From contig WPIO01000035.1 in assembly GCA_009760855.2 (NCBI GenBank), positions 2,226,001 to 2,286,000 on the forward strand: DNA of 60,000 nucleotides, read 5' to 3'. The translations under genes were made by a program, and so were the position numbers. The notes below the pieces were generated by a model, which saw nothing but the letters and a program-made list of their open reading frames with translations, did not search any database and was not told the origin of the DNA. Below, in pieces: positions 1-12,234 of this stretch (positions are counted from its first letter, which is position 1; every line of letters starts with the position of its first letter). This DNA comes from Cristatella mucedo (taxonomy: Eukaryota > Bryozoa > Phylactolaemata > Cristatellidae).

Positions 1-745
1 ATGGATTCCCTGATTTTGTCTATCTTCTGCACAAAGAATCGAGAGAAGCGATCGGCTAGATCATCACAAGGATCATCAGGTAAGGAGCTAACCTGGGAAC
101 GGTTGAGGAGATGGTTTATTGTCGACATCAGCATTTTTGGATTGTGCATCTGTGATTCAACAATGTTTCTATAGAAGCTAGACTTAGCCTTTGCTAGGAT
201 CGATTGGTACGACCTACAGTAGTCTTCATATGCCTGTCGATGAACAGTTAGTCCGGATCTTTTGTATGCCTTTTCAAGCTTTCGTTTATTTGACTTGGCT
301 AGTTTAATGTCTGTGGTAAACCATAGGCCGTCTGGGCGGCGGCGAACAGTGAGCTTTGTCAAAGGTGCAAACTCGTCGAGCGTGTCAGCTAGTGTCGTGT
401 TGTAGCAATCTATCAGTGATGACAGATCGGAGGGAGGACTGAGCAGCAAAGGTGAAGCAGATATGCTCGCACGGACAGCATCGATATCAAGGGTCTTGAG
501 GTTTCGCGATTCAAAGGTTATTTTAGAGGAGAATGTGGGCACACACTGTAGATTGAATGAGATCTGCATGTGGTCAGATAAGCAGGATTTGGTGATAACT
601 GGTGATGACAAAGTGCAGTTATATGAGAAAATTTGGTCGAGTGTGTGACCCTTGATGTGGGTAGGGCCATGCACATGAGTCACAAAAGATAATGAGTCTG
701 TCAATGTACGAAATTCGGTGCTGAAAGCGTCAGATAAGTTATATT
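1..745 (-). mobile_element. LINE-A fragment: endonuclease C-terminus and EN-RT linker, open frame
   Basis: Read on the minus strand, about 245 codons are open from near 745 to the window edge without a stop. The start resembles the last part of an AP-type (EEP) endonuclease, with HGPTHIKGHTLDQIF followed by a CLSDHMQI motif, the SDH that carries the catalytic His. Next comes the CR1/L2-type linker, including FNLQCVPTFSSK, RRRPDGLWFTTDIKLAKSNK and DDPCDDLADRFSRFF. The frame continues beyond position 1, so the reverse transcriptase would lie outside the window. This is the least decayed EN-linker segment here. A degraded parallel copy lies at 2022-2790 on the + strand. Confidence 0.75.
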
Positions 746-797
746 GAGTTCTCTGAGAGTGCTTTATCAAGTGCATTATTGTTATTATTATTAGTGA
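745..797 (+). mobile_element. LINE-A 3' tail, opposite strand to the adjoining fragment
   Basis: ATTGAGTTCTCTGAGAGTGC and the following CTTTATC plus a TTA-rich run match the 3' end seen at about 14 other + strand sites. It abuts the 5' end of the minus-strand LINE-A fragment. Confidence 0.65.
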
Positions 798-897
798 TGC
801 AAACGTGAAATTACAAGCTCTCGATAAGGGCTTGGTGACATAAGGTAAAAAATAATTCTAAGAGATAGAACCGATTTATGCCAGAGACTTAAAGTAA

Positions 898-1210
898 GGT
901 GAGCCGTGATGGCTCACTAGGTAAGGCGGTTGCTTTACACGACCTCGGTCTCGAGGTCGTGGGTTCGAGTCATGCTGTGGGCGATCCTGTGTCGCCGCTG
1001 CAAACTGCGGTGATAGCCGTAAAGGCTATTCCGTCGCTATATAAAATAGGCTGTTGAATCAGCTTTTATTTGAATCAACATCTCGCTTTCCGACACCAAG
1101 CACTAGTAGCGTTTTTTTCCTGTTGCAGCATCCTCTTCCGGAAATCAAAGTTCTTACGGAAATCGAATGCGGACGTGGTAGAGCTTAGACCTGTTCAATT
1201 TTTATCTGTT
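898..1210 (+). mobile_element. SINE-A, full-length copy (about 310 bp, tRNA-derived head)
   Basis: The head GATGGCTCACTAGGTAAGGC resembles a Pol III A box and GGGTTCGAGTC a B box, about 45 bases apart. A body follows (TGTCGCCGCTGCAAACTGC, then GGCTGTTGAATCAGC) and a distal part (GTTGCAGCATCCTCTTCC to AGACCTGTTCAATTTTTATC). The copy at 16270-16585 aligns along the whole length, which defines the element. Confidence 0.75.
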
Positions 1211-1479
1211 TTTTTTCTTGAAATTAGGGCCTAATAAATTACGTGCCTATAAATAATTAATGCTTACAGCATTAGGCTGAGTCACCCTCCTTCACCCTGA
1301 CGGCAGCTTTAGATTCGCTGGTTGCTAGTAACAGGCCTACTAGTTATGATGGCACTAACCTATTACCATTTCATTAGATTCGTTCAAATGCACTCCTAGA
1401 TGTTATTGTTATTGCTAAGGTCCGTGAATTTTGCAATAACAAATGAGAACTGCCCCGGAGCCTATTCTAGGACCTCGAG

Positions 1480-3118
1480 CTGGGAACCTGCCAATTTGGT
1501 ATTCCTAGCATTGCCTCGCGCCGCTCAGCACATTTTTCAAGGGTTTCTGTGAATCTATTTAATTTAGTAGTCATCAGGCCCGCTATAGCACAGGCGGCCC
1601 ATTTTAATGCCTGTCTTTAGGACTTCTTGCTTAATCTTTGAAAAGAAACCCTAATAGTACGTGACATAACTACTATGAATAGCCTTGCCCTGTTTGCATT
1701 TACCAAGACCTGGTTAAATTGATTAGTCCTGAATATAACGGAACGAAACCACAAAGGGTTTCCCATTCTTTCAAACCCCTAGATCAAATTGAACAGTCGG
1801 TTGTGTCGCCATCGTCGCACGCTATTCTTCAATCAATTTCCAACGAATTGCAGTCCCCCCGAAGAATTCTTACGAATCTCTTGATTTGAGTTCACCCTTC
1901 AACAAGCTACCAATGGTGGCAGTATTCCATCGTCCCCATTTACCAAGTACCCATTTTCTTTGATTTCTCTGATCTAATTTCAATTTTTTGCATGCAAGAA
2001 ATCAATCTCTCCTCGTTCTGGGTGAATTAAACATTCAGTTTGATAACTTATCTCACGCCTTCAGTAACGAATTTGGTGAACTGCCCTGACTCTTGTCTTG
2101 GTCTCTTGTGGCTCGCTTGCATGGCCCGATTAATGTCACAATTCATGCACTCGAACAAATCTTCTCCATCAAATGCACGCAATCCTCAACAATTATTAGA
2201 AAATTCTGCTTATCTGATTACCTTCAGACCTCATTTAATCTACAATGTGTGCCCACCTCCTCATCTAAAATCAGCTCTGAATCGCTAAACCTCAGTACCC
2301 TTGATAACTATGCTATCTGTATGAGAATATCTACATTGCATCTGCTTCTCAATCCACCTTCCGACCTGTCATCATTGTTAGACTGCTACAAAACGACACT
2401 AGCTGACGTGCTCAAAGGGTTAGCACCTCAGACTAAGCCAAATGTGCATCATCGCCCAGACAGCCTTTGATTTATCAGACATTAAACTAGCTAGGTCTAC
2501 TAAGCGAAAGACTGTAGATCGTGCCAATTGATCCTTGCAAAAGTCAAGTTTAGCTTCTATAAAAATATTGTTGAATCACAGTTGCACAATCCAAAATGTT
2601 GTCTCTTTAACCGCTCCCAGGTTAGCTCCTTACCTAGTGATCCTTGTGTCGATCTAGCTGATCGCTTCTCTAGCTTCTTTTTTGACAAGCTAGACGAGAT
2701 CAAGGAGAACTTCCATAGGATGGAAGCATCCCACCATGGAATCGTCTCTCGATTCCATGCAACACCTCCGTTTCTCCGTTAAAGGAGACCACCACTGACC
2801 TTGTCCAGAAACTCCTATCCCAAGCAAAGAAGACATATTGTCCTCTAGAGCCTTTGACCACTGTCCTGCATCTAAGATCTGCTACCGCCATGCATGAGTA
2901 GGAACGGTATAAATGGTTTGGTGACAGTTCGACGTGCAGTGGCTGACTAAGCCTTTGGGCATGGCCCGAATGGGCCAACCTCATGCGGTAGCTATTCAGC
3001 CTGCCTGTTTGGCCAGCCTCTGCTAATTATTACCAGTGGGCCCGCCCAGCGAACCCAGTACAATAGACATAGTACATCAGACCGACCGCCCTACGACAAA
3101 CACACAAACGAGAGCACT

Positions 3119-3167
<49 letters not shown>

Positions 3168-4560
3168 CTGAACTACTGTTTGGCGTTCTGTTCCTGATTA
3201 AAAACTGAGTACTTTCAAATTTGTATTGTTTTAGCGGTACTTCGCCCTAAGAACATAGAAATAAGTATGTCATTACTCTCAGGTCATGTCCCAGCAAATT
3301 TAAAAAGAATCTATGTGGCCACTACTCGAGAAAACCACTCTAGACCAAAAGAACTTGACCAGCTTCTGCCCAGTCTCCCTTCCCCCGTTCCTATCGAAGA
3401 CCCCTAGAACGTGTTGTGGCAGAAAAGCTAAACTCATAATCGAAACTCCAGACCTATCATGTAAGTTCTAGTCTGGTCTTTAACCTATTCATTTCACAGA
3501 GTTAGCATTGCTTCAGGTGTAGGAATTCAGACTAAGGAAGAGTCTCTCTGTTTGTTTTGCTCGAGCTTTCGGCAGCTTTTGATATATTGATCACCAAAAC
3601 CTTCTCAAGCGCCTCTCGTCTCGCCTTGACATCGCAGGTACTGCACTTCGATGGCTCAGGCTTTATCGATAGGAGACTCCAGAGTATATATGTGGATAAA
3701 GATTGTCCCAGGAACCACTGAAGCGTGGGGTACCTCAGGGCTTTGTGCTTGGTCAGGTTCAGCAAATTTAAAGCGCCTAGAAAAAGTTCTCGGATGGAGC
3801 TATATCAAATTTATGAATGCTATTATTCTTCTTGTCATTGTAATTGTGATGCAGAATCTAGGCTTGCACTTATATGCAGATGACGCTCAGTTGTATCTTT
3901 GCTTTGATCCCAAAAACCCTCGACAAAGTCGAATTCTCTCAACTCCCTTACTACATGTATTGATAACATCCACAATTGATGGTAGCAAACTTACGTAAAT
4001 TGAACTATGATGAAACCAAATCTACTTTATAGCCATAGGCAAATAAAGTGTGATTAAGAATTTGGAAAGGTTAATCCTTAAAATAGGCTCTTCGCATCTC
4101 CTGTTGAATCTGCGCGAAATCTAGGTGTTCTGTTCCAAAGTTACCTCTTGTTACACGACCATATCAGCTCTATAGTAAAGTTAGCCTACTTTCAGCTACA
4201 TACATTACTAAAATTCAGACTTTTTTAGACAGGGATACGGCATCTAAATTGAACCATGCAATCGTGACTTCCTTCCTCGACCCCTGTAACTCACTGCTGG
4301 TCTACCGGCCTATGAGATCAGACGCTTACAGTTGGTGCAACACTCTGCAGCTACGCTTATCTATCATGAGCTTCACAATGCTACGTCACACCAATTCCTG
4401 CCGACCTGCAAGGGCTTTCGATCAAAGCATCGACTTCAAGGTTCTGGCACTCACTTTAAGGTTCCGTCTTTCTTTGGCTCCAGCCTACACATCACAGCTA
4501 CTCTTGCCGATGAGATTCCCAAGCACAATCTATATTGCCAAGCACAATCTAGATTCCCAA
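1480..4560 (+). mobile_element. LINE-A, long but heavily decayed copy (EN to RT)
   Basis: Endonuclease traces appear at about 1560-2200 (an FTKTWLN motif like LTETWL, then GCVAIVARY, then GELNIQFDN, matching the usual GDFNIH). The linker (PPSDLSSLLDCYKTTLAD, CVDLADRFSSFF) runs to about 2790. RT traces run 3290-4100: a SLFVLLELSAAFD segment and YADDAQLYLCFDP with the catalytic YADD. Stops and frameshifts break every domain, so it is a dead pseudo-element. A (CA)n microsatellite and unrelated DNA lie between linker and RT. Confidence 0.7.
3124..3165. repeat. (CA)n microsatellite
   Basis: About 42 bases of uninterrupted CA repeat within the decayed LINE region. Confidence 0.95.
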
Positions 4561-5605
4561 GCACAATTTATTTTACTTCTATGCAGATGACACTCAGTTG
4601 TACCTTTGCCCTAATCCCTCCCAGCCCTCCAGCACGTCGAGTTCTCCCAAATCCCTTGCGGAATGTATTGATGACATCAACACATAAATGGAAGTAAACT
4701 TTCTTAAATTGTATGTTGATAAAACAAACTTACTAGTTCTTGGAAAACCGACTGCGATTCAGAAATCGGAAAGGCTGACGCTCCAAATCGGCTCTGCCAG
4801 CATTTCTCTTGTTAAATGTGCACGAACTCTAAGTTTCATGTTCTAAAGTGACCTTTCATAGGACAACCACATCAGCTCCACAGTCAAGTCTGCCTACTTT
4901 CAGCTACATAACGTTGCTGAAATTCGGGCTTGTTGACTTTTTAACTCACTTCTTGCTGGTCTCCGGCCTGTCCACTCAAGCACTTACCACTGGTACAAAA
5001 CTCAGCAGCTAGGCTTGTCTGTAGTGAGCTTCTCAATTGCCACATCACACCACTTCTCGCCGACTGCACTGGCTCCCTGTCAAGCAACACGTCTACTATA
5101 AGGTTTCGTCACTGACTTATAGGTCCCTTCATCCTTTCGCTCCAGCCTATCTATCAGATCTGCTACCCCACCAGGCTAAGCATCGTACTAGCCACTTTTC
5201 GGAATCAAGCTGTTTACCCATACCTCGTACAAATCTCAAATCCTTTGGAGACCATGCATTTAATTCGTATGCTCCCAAAGCCTGGAATTCACTCTCGACT
5301 TGCGTCACATCTCCTCACTTGTTTACATTTGAAAGGAAACTAAAATGCGCCTATTTATCACAACATTTCAAGAGTCCCTGCGATTCGTTCTTTATGAGCT
5401 CATGCACGCTGACACAGTGTTTGCTGCCACTAACAAAACTTGCATGCTGAACCTGTATATGCCACCCCTAAACATGTTACTCAAGTTGTTTATTGAGCAT
5501 GCTACCACTAACCATTCGATCGGGCTTTCTTTGAAGCAAATGTTCAGTTCCCTCGAAAGAAATTGAGTTGGCTAAGGGCGCTATGTCTAATGCATTGTTA
5601 GTGTT
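4560..5605 (+). mobile_element. LINE-A, second 3' copy in tandem
   Basis: A second FYADDTQLYLC-type motif near 4575, followed by CLSVVSFSIATSHHFSPTALA and an LHWLPVKQHVYYKV motif at about 5065, restarts the RT just downstream of the first copy's C-terminal region. It ends with AAGAAATTGAGTTGGC and GGGCGCTATG at about 5555-5590 and a TTATTATTA run. A 137-residue frame at 5037-5450 covers the C-terminal RT portion. Confidence 0.7.
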
Positions 5606-6062
5606 ATTATTACTCCCTCAATCTAAGCATCGTACAAACTACCTATCGGAATCGATCTTTAACCTATACCAAGTACGAAGCTCAAACTTTGTGGGGACCG
5701 TGCCTTTAGTTTTCGCGCTTCCAAAGCGTGGTACTCATATCCGACTGTCGTTACGATATTGCCTGACTTGACCGCGTTTACAAAGAAGGTAAAAATGCAC
5801 CTGTTTAACACTGCATTTAGTTGGTCTGTTTTATTTTTCCATTGTGCGGTTATGTGTGATGAAACTTTGCATGCTGTCCCTAACAATATTTCCACGCTGA
5901 CCCTTGTCAATGTCACCCCTAACCGTGTTATTCTTGTTGGTCATTGAGCATGACACCACTAACCATTCGATTTGGCTTCTTTTACATAAATTTAAAGTGC
6001 CTATAAAGAGACTTTGAATCCCGAGGGTATAATAACAAACGTATTATTATTATTACAATAAA
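5606..6062 (+). mobile_element. LINE-A, third 3' end in tandem
   Basis: Beginning at the TTATTA run of the previous copy, the sequence repeats the last part of LINE-A (SKHRTNYLSESIFN, then a KKVKMHLFNTAF segment at about 5788-5820). It ends at AAAGTGCCTATAAAGAG... and a second TTATTATTATTAC tail (about 5992-6060). Only this C-terminal and 3' UTR piece is present. Confidence 0.65.
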
Positions 6063-6769
6063 TGGTGCGGAGTTGTTTGCGGTAGATGCACTGCCCAGGC
6101 TCTTCATTCCCCCTAGAGCGATTACGACTTCCCATTTTCAACACACCCAAACTCTGCCCAGAAATCTCATCTCTAGTTAGACGTCTAAAACGAAACGCAA
6201 TTTTGCACCCAATTTGCTGGAGTCTTAAGTTGTGCCGCTTGATAAGTGACTATCTTGAGATCTTTCGAAATCGAATTTACTTCTCCAGCAACTCTAAAAA
6301 TACAACTGGCCTCGTGATTAGCTCTGGAAACTGGCTTTGGACGCATGTGCCAATTCATTGCAAGCTAGCACGGTTGATTCCTCAGTGAATAAGTACCGGG
6401 AATCTGCGAACCGAAGGCACGCCTGCATCTAGAGCTATACCCGCAACTATGCAACTATACCCGCTTGCCACCTGGAAATGGCTACCGGTCCTCAAATAAC
6501 TGGGGGAGAGGGGCAAAGAGGCATTATGGGCAGAATTGCTAGCTGGAGCGGCTGCAATATTATATTTGGGGCAGCCCTGCCTCTTCAGCCGCATCCGTGG
6601 GGAGCTTTTCAGCGCCCACAAGCGCCCCTCCCCTACCCGGGCCCTCCTTCAGAGGGCCGAACACTGCTAGCGACTGACTACAGGCCGTTCACGGGCTTCC
6701 GCGAAACAAATCATAGCTGATTCAATCAAGCCTAATCTGTTTAGCGGCAGAAGAACCTTAACAGCTATC
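6063..6769. other. Unassigned DNA
   Basis: Moderate GC content. Short open frames on both strands lack recognisable motifs, splice context or repeats. I see nothing supportable here. Confidence 0.5.
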
Positions 6770-6885
6770 CCTGCCGATTGCAGTCGGCAATACAGTATCT
6801 CCCTCTTCAGGATTCAAACCCACCACCTAGGTCGTGAAGAGCAAGCACATTACCCCCTGGGCTATAACCCAAGGCCGAAAGCCAG
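6770..6885 (-). mobile_element. SINE-A fragment
   Basis: Read on the minus strand it shows the B-box-like GGGTTTGAATCC, a CGACCTAGGTGG segment, and the loop between the boxes, all divergent. Only the tRNA-like head and the start of the body remain. Confidence 0.55.
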
Positions 6886-8450
6886 CACCGACTCGTTGGT
6901 GCCGATGACTGCAACGTGACTTTGACCTCGACACCCAAGTGAATGGTTGTGGCGCTGAGTTACTCATAGCAAGCTACTGCAGCGGTACCGCCCGTCGGCT
7001 TGTTAGCCTAGTAGTGAGTACGTGCTTGCCTGGCTAGTGGCGATCTCGGTTGGAAAGACTGAGGCTGCGCTGAGGAGCGGCTGGGATACTCCTTTTCCTC
7101 CGTAAGTTTCGGAGAATGTATGCTACCTGGTGCACGATAGTGCGCCATGCTGCGGCAGATGGGTTCAATACACGTGAAATTCCTTCGTATAGCGCCCTGT
7201 GGGTACTACATTTCTATCCAGGTGCTTCGCATGTGCCTGGCGGCTTGAGCCCATGACCTCAGTCAGCAAATGCGTTCACCTTGACCTTGGTCGAGGCGAG
7301 CACCCTAGCCAGTGGACCCAACCAGGGAGGCCGATAAGAGCCCAGTTCTCCCAAAGGCCTAAGCAATAGCGTCTCAAGCAGACAAGAGCGTGGCGGAATG
7401 CCGCGGCGACTCTGCGGACCTCGCGAGCCACACTGTGGCCGAGGTAGATGCACGGCTTCAGCCTTTAGCGGCACGGCTTACCTGCACTCGGACGATAGGT
7501 GGAATTCCTGGCTTAACAGCTCGGGGCACCTCCGGCGGCTGACCCGGAAGCAGCCTCCCACCGCCGCCGCCGCCGCCGCTGGGTAGTGAAGGCACTTCCT
7601 CCTGAGAGCCGGTACCTGTTTACGCTGGCTGGCCCGGCGGCAGACAAGAGTTCACTGAAACGTAGCCCAATAGAAAAGCCAGCCCTGCTGCACAATACGC
7701 TTCCGGCTCCCTTTTGTATCGTCTGCCTGGGCGTGTAGTTGACCTGAGCGGGCCGCTTCCACTGCGGCGGCCAGTCTGTGAGACTGGCTCGGCTTGGCTG
7801 AAGCCTGTGTAGCCAGGTTCTACCAAAAGGACGTGCTGCTAACTTACTCAGCTTACGCAGCCATCGCTGAATGCTTCCGATGCGGCCGATAAGGCACCGC
7901 TCCAGGTCTCAGCGCCTGCCCAGGCGGGCCTATTCTCGGAGCTTCGTTAACGAGATAATTAGCTGATTAGGTCTCCAGAGCCCAGACTTGTCGCGGTTGG
8001 GGTCGGCTCACGCGCCAAGCTCCAGTGCTGCAGGCTCAACTACTTTCCTCTCTTTTCATCGCATTCTCTTTTCATTGCAGCGGCTCGCGAGGCTGCTCAG
8101 GAGGCATGAACAGTCGTTCGCTGCTATGTTTCTCTAACAAAGAAACTTACCTCTGCCTGTAGTCTCGCCTGCCGCTAATTCCCCGAAACGGCTAGCCAAA
8201 CTTGCTCTTCCCTTTGGAAGAATCTCGGACAATGGTAGCTCGTGGACTAAGCTCTAGCTCTACAACCGAATCGGATTGTTTTGTTTGCTCAACTCTGCAC
8301 AACAGGTATGGCAGCCTCAGTGGCCCTAGTGGCAAGATGGCAGCCTTGCGATTTACGAGAGTGGGTTATGTAGGTCACGCTGTCGGCACACACTCAGTTA
8401 CTCCTGCCTGACCTGGGACTCATATGTAATGCGATCAATCGAACATTCCG
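6886..8450. other. GC-rich segment without a supported gene
   Basis: Apart from the SINE-B at 7190-7335, this stretch is GC-richer than its surroundings and includes a (CCG)n run at 7560-7580. Short frames on both strands show no domain or phase-matched exon pair. It could be a decayed CpG island or an unsequenced gene's 5' end, but I cannot support either. Confidence 0.35.
7190..7335 (-). mobile_element. SINE-B copy
   Basis: On the minus strand, CTAGGGTGCTCGCCTCGACC (A-box region) and GAGGTCATGGGCTCAAGCC (B-box region) match the other SINE-B copies at 12240, 34680 and 58920, followed by the AAGCACCTGGAT start of the shared tail. Confidence 0.65.
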
Positions 8451-8454
8451 CCGC

Positions 8455-8479
8455 GTCTCTCTCCCTTCTTTCTCTTCCC

Positions 8480-8546
<67 letters not shown>

Positions 8547-8554
8547 CCTCTCCC

Positions 8555-8598
<44 letters not shown>

Positions 8599-8670
8599 CT
8601 CTCTCTCTCTCTTTCTGCCTTATCTCCCCCTTTCTGTCTCTCTCACTCCCCTCTCTCTTTCTCTCACTTG
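8455..8670. repeat. (CT)n-rich microsatellite
   Basis: A roughly 200-base pyrimidine tract, dominated by CT with C and T interruptions. Serine/leucine and arginine/glutamate peptides read from it are artefacts of the repeat. Confidence 0.95.
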
Positions 8671-9364
8671 CCTTCTTTCTTTTATTATCGCCAGCGGAGA
8701 ACAATTGAATCTGAAACTGCAACCATTGCATTGGCAATTAAACTACGGCAGCCGCCTAAGAAAGTTAGAGCACATCTTGAGGGAATTCAACGGCTTTGCA
8801 GCCATGGTGCTGGTATGGCAATAAGCGTTGACATCCCGACACGAGGCATTCCTTCTTTTATATGCCTCCTTACACTCTTTGGCACATGATCCATTCCTAC
8901 TAAACGTTTAGTGATTCGTAACTAAGAGTACGTGCCCAGCCGCCTGGTTTGGGTTTAGTCAAATGAGCAGTTGACTACACGTGCCCGATTGCATGAAACT
9001 ATGACGAAGCATTTGGAATGTAGTGAAGACTAAAAGAAATTGCAGATGAGAAATGTGCACAAGTGTAGCCGAAACAAGCGACTTCCAACTCTTACAACTA
9101 GTTCTACCCTGTGGTTGGCGAGAAAATTAGCATGAGAGCCCGCATTGAATGGTTTTGAGAGGTATGTAGGATATAGCGAGCTAGCTTGTTAAATCAGACC
9201 TATAGTCGGTGTATAGGCTTGGCAGCTTGGATTTATGATCATTTCAACATAAAATTCAAGAAGAATATTGAATGATCTATGTTCTGTTTTTCTGGAAGCA
9301 TGTAATGATTTTCGAAAGAAGCGATACTTCGAGTTAGGAACGGCACTATACAAGTTTACCATCA
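8671..9364. other. Unassigned intergenic DNA
   Basis: I see no gene, repeat family or motif here. Confidence 0.5.
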
Positions 9365-10945
9365 CAAATAATACTCTTGATTAAGTGCCCTCAGAGAAAT
9401 CAATCACTTTCTAGGTGCTTTATTTGCTGCAAATGAAACGCGATCGAATGGTGAGAGGTATCATACCTGATAAACAATATGAATTACATGTTTAGGGGTG
9501 ATATGCACAGGGTCAACATGCAAGTGTGTTTAATGGTAGCATGCACAGTTTTTCAGCACGCATAAGCACGTAAAGGAAGAATCACAAGGACCCAATAAAT
9601 GCTGTCATAAATAGATACGTTTTCATTTTCTCTTTAAATGTAGTCAAGTCAGGGGACATCGTGACGCCAGTTTGTAAATGAGTTCCAGGCTTTGGGAGCA
9701 TACAAACTAAATGCATGGTTTCCAAAAGATTTGAGGTTTGTACCAGGTATAAGTTAACAGTTAGTTTCCGAAAAGCGGGTTGTACTATGCTTAGCCTGGT
9801 GAGGGAGTAGATCTGATAATTAGGCTGGAGCCAAAGAATGAAGGGACCTAAAAGTGAGCTTCAAAACCTTGAAGTCGAATCTTTTGCTTGCCTAGTAGCC
9901 AGTGCAGGTCGGCGACAAGGAATGTGATGCAGCAACTTCGACGCTCCCGGAAGACATGCCTAGCTGCAGAGTTTTGCACTAGCTGTAACCTCCTGATCGC
10001 ACATGCTGGTAGGCCAGCAAGCAGTGAGTTACAACAGTCAATATTGGATATCACAAATGCATGGATCAACGTAGATGTGGTATTCCTATCTAAAGAATCA
10101 CGAGTTTTAGCAATGTTACGTAGCTAAAAGTGGGCAGACTTGATTGTGGAGCTGATGTGGTAGTCTAACGAGAGGTCAATTTGGAACATGATACTTAGAT
10201 TTTGTGCAGATTCGACGGGAGATATGCGGGCATAGCCGACGTTGAGCATTAGTCTTTCCAATTCCTGAATCACACTTTGTTTACCAATAATTAGTAAATT
10301 AGTTTAACCATCATTTAGTTTAAGAAAATTTGCTGCCATCCATTTGCGGATCTCATCAATACCTGCAGCAAGGGAGTTGAGAGAATTCGAGGTGCTCGAA
10401 GGCTGGGATGGTTTAAAGCAAATGTACAACTGAGTGTCATCCGCATAGAAGTGAAAGCCTAGATTGTGCATGGCAATCACATCAGCAAGAGGGAGATTAT
10501 AAACCGCGAAAAGAACCGGACCAAGCACGAAGCTCTGAGGTGCCCCATATTTTAGAGGTACCTCGGATGATCTTTGTCCATTCACATCAATACTCTGGAG
10601 TCTCCCACTGAGATAGGACCTGAACCATTGCAGAGAAGTGCCGGTGATGCCTAGACGAGATGAGAGGTGCTCAAGAGGAACTTGGTGACTGACTGTATCA
10701 ACAGCTGCCAAAATATCGAGCAAAACAAGCAGAGATACTCTACCCATGTCTGAAATCTTAAGTAGGTTGCTCTACACCCCAAGCAATACTGACTCTTTGG
10801 AATGATTAGCTCTAAAGCCAGACTGGAACTTACTGGCAAGGTTTGAAGTTTCAATATATGAGTTCAGCTAGTCTGCCACGACTCGTTCCAGTGTCCTTGA
10901 CAGGTACGGTAGAAGGGAGAGTGGGCCTGGTCAGTAGTAACCTTC
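9365..10945 (-). mobile_element. LINE-A, RT half (pseudogenic)
   Basis: Read right to left, the RT begins with YLSRTLERVVAD, then FQSGFRANHS, VSLLVLLDILAAVDTVSH, LQWFRSYLSGR, PQSFVLGPVLFAVYNLP, FHFYADDTQLYICF and FLKLNDG. The thumb/C-terminal part follows ([45 protein letters not shown]). The catalytic YADD is intact and 147 codons are open at 10304-10747, but in-frame stops and a frameshift break the rest. The 3' end, read on the minus strand, is CACCTAGAAAGTGATTGATT, then TCTGAGGGCAC at about 9390-9420. It is 5'-truncated, with no EN. Confidence 0.85.
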
Positions 10946-12234
10946 GCACAAGTCCACAGCTGAGTGGCCCTTTGTTGGCCGAAAAGAGCTTCTGGGGTCA
11001 GCTTAGCTCTTGCAGCATTAATGCGTATATAAAAAGGTTATGAAATGTTTCTATTAATATTGCCATTTTAAAATGTGGGGGATGAATGGACAGCCCAATT
11101 TTGTGGCATATTTTGCCGCACTTTCGGGTAATTTCATATCACTCAGGCTCTTAACCTTGTTCTCTAAACACCATGATTCGGGGGGGGGGCAGGAAAGTCT
11201 GGTACTTATTTAAAACTGATATTCACTGCATTTTAGTACGTTCTTATTGCCAATATTTACAGTATCTAATGTGTGTAGCTTATCTTGGCTACTAAAGAAA
11301 ATCAGTAAAATATGTGGCTGTATATTGTGCTAAGGTACATGATAACATAACATAGTTATAACATCGTAGTCGTAATCAGGTTTTGACTTATAGAATGTTT
11401 CATCCTTTCGTGCTTATATGAATGTAGATGCAATGAAAAAAGAATTCCTATTGTGCGAAACCTTTCCGGATATTACAATGGCCGGCAACATGTTAAATAT
11501 GGTGAATAGTTTATTTTCAAAATAGAATTTTGACTGTACAAAGTTTATGTGGCTGTTCTGTGCACAAGTGAGCACCTGTGATGCCTGGCAAGATATCTCG
11601 TTTAGCTGCATTGGTTAATCAAGACATTCTCCGGGTCATCGTGACCCCTATTTTTTTACATTTTTTATTATTAGCCTCCAGGACTAGCCAGCAATCTTGA
11701 AAGTGTTGTTTAGTCGGATAAAAGAATCTAAACTTATCAGAGACTGTGGGGTAGCCATCGTGTTTTGGAGGAGTTTTGTAAGATATTGGAGGCGAATATG
11801 GAGTTTTACATTTCACACGGAAGTTAACTTGCTTCCGATAGGAGAAAGAGCACCTTTGAAGCACTGTGTTAAACTTAGAGTACAACATTTCTTAATGGGT
11901 AACAAACCCCGACTGTCAGAAAAGTCTGAAACTGCAGAATACATTCCTGTCTTGACCTACTTGGCTTTTATATTTGGACCTATTAAGGGGGCAAATCGTG
12001 TTGTTTAAGGCCCTGGATCCTTGACCATTGATACAGCTGAGAAAAAGGGTCAAAAAGGTTTTTAATTTGCCTTTGAAAAGATAAATTTGATAGAAACTAA
12101 ATCGTATGTTTTGAGGATTGAAAAATGACCGGAGTGTGGTAAATAAATTATTTTTGGGACATGTTTACAATAGAAGTAGTACATCAAGCTTAATAATATG
12201 AGTTTCTCTGAACATAATATAATTAAAATAAATA
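10946..12234. other. Unassigned AT-rich DNA
   Basis: Includes a G9 run near 11180. Short frames on both strands have no recognisable motifs. I see no gene or repeat. Confidence 0.5.

Noticed and set aside
8455-8670. CRISPR array or regulatory repeat
   Set aside because: Simple CT slippage without spaced direct repeats; the context is a eukaryotic nuclear genome.
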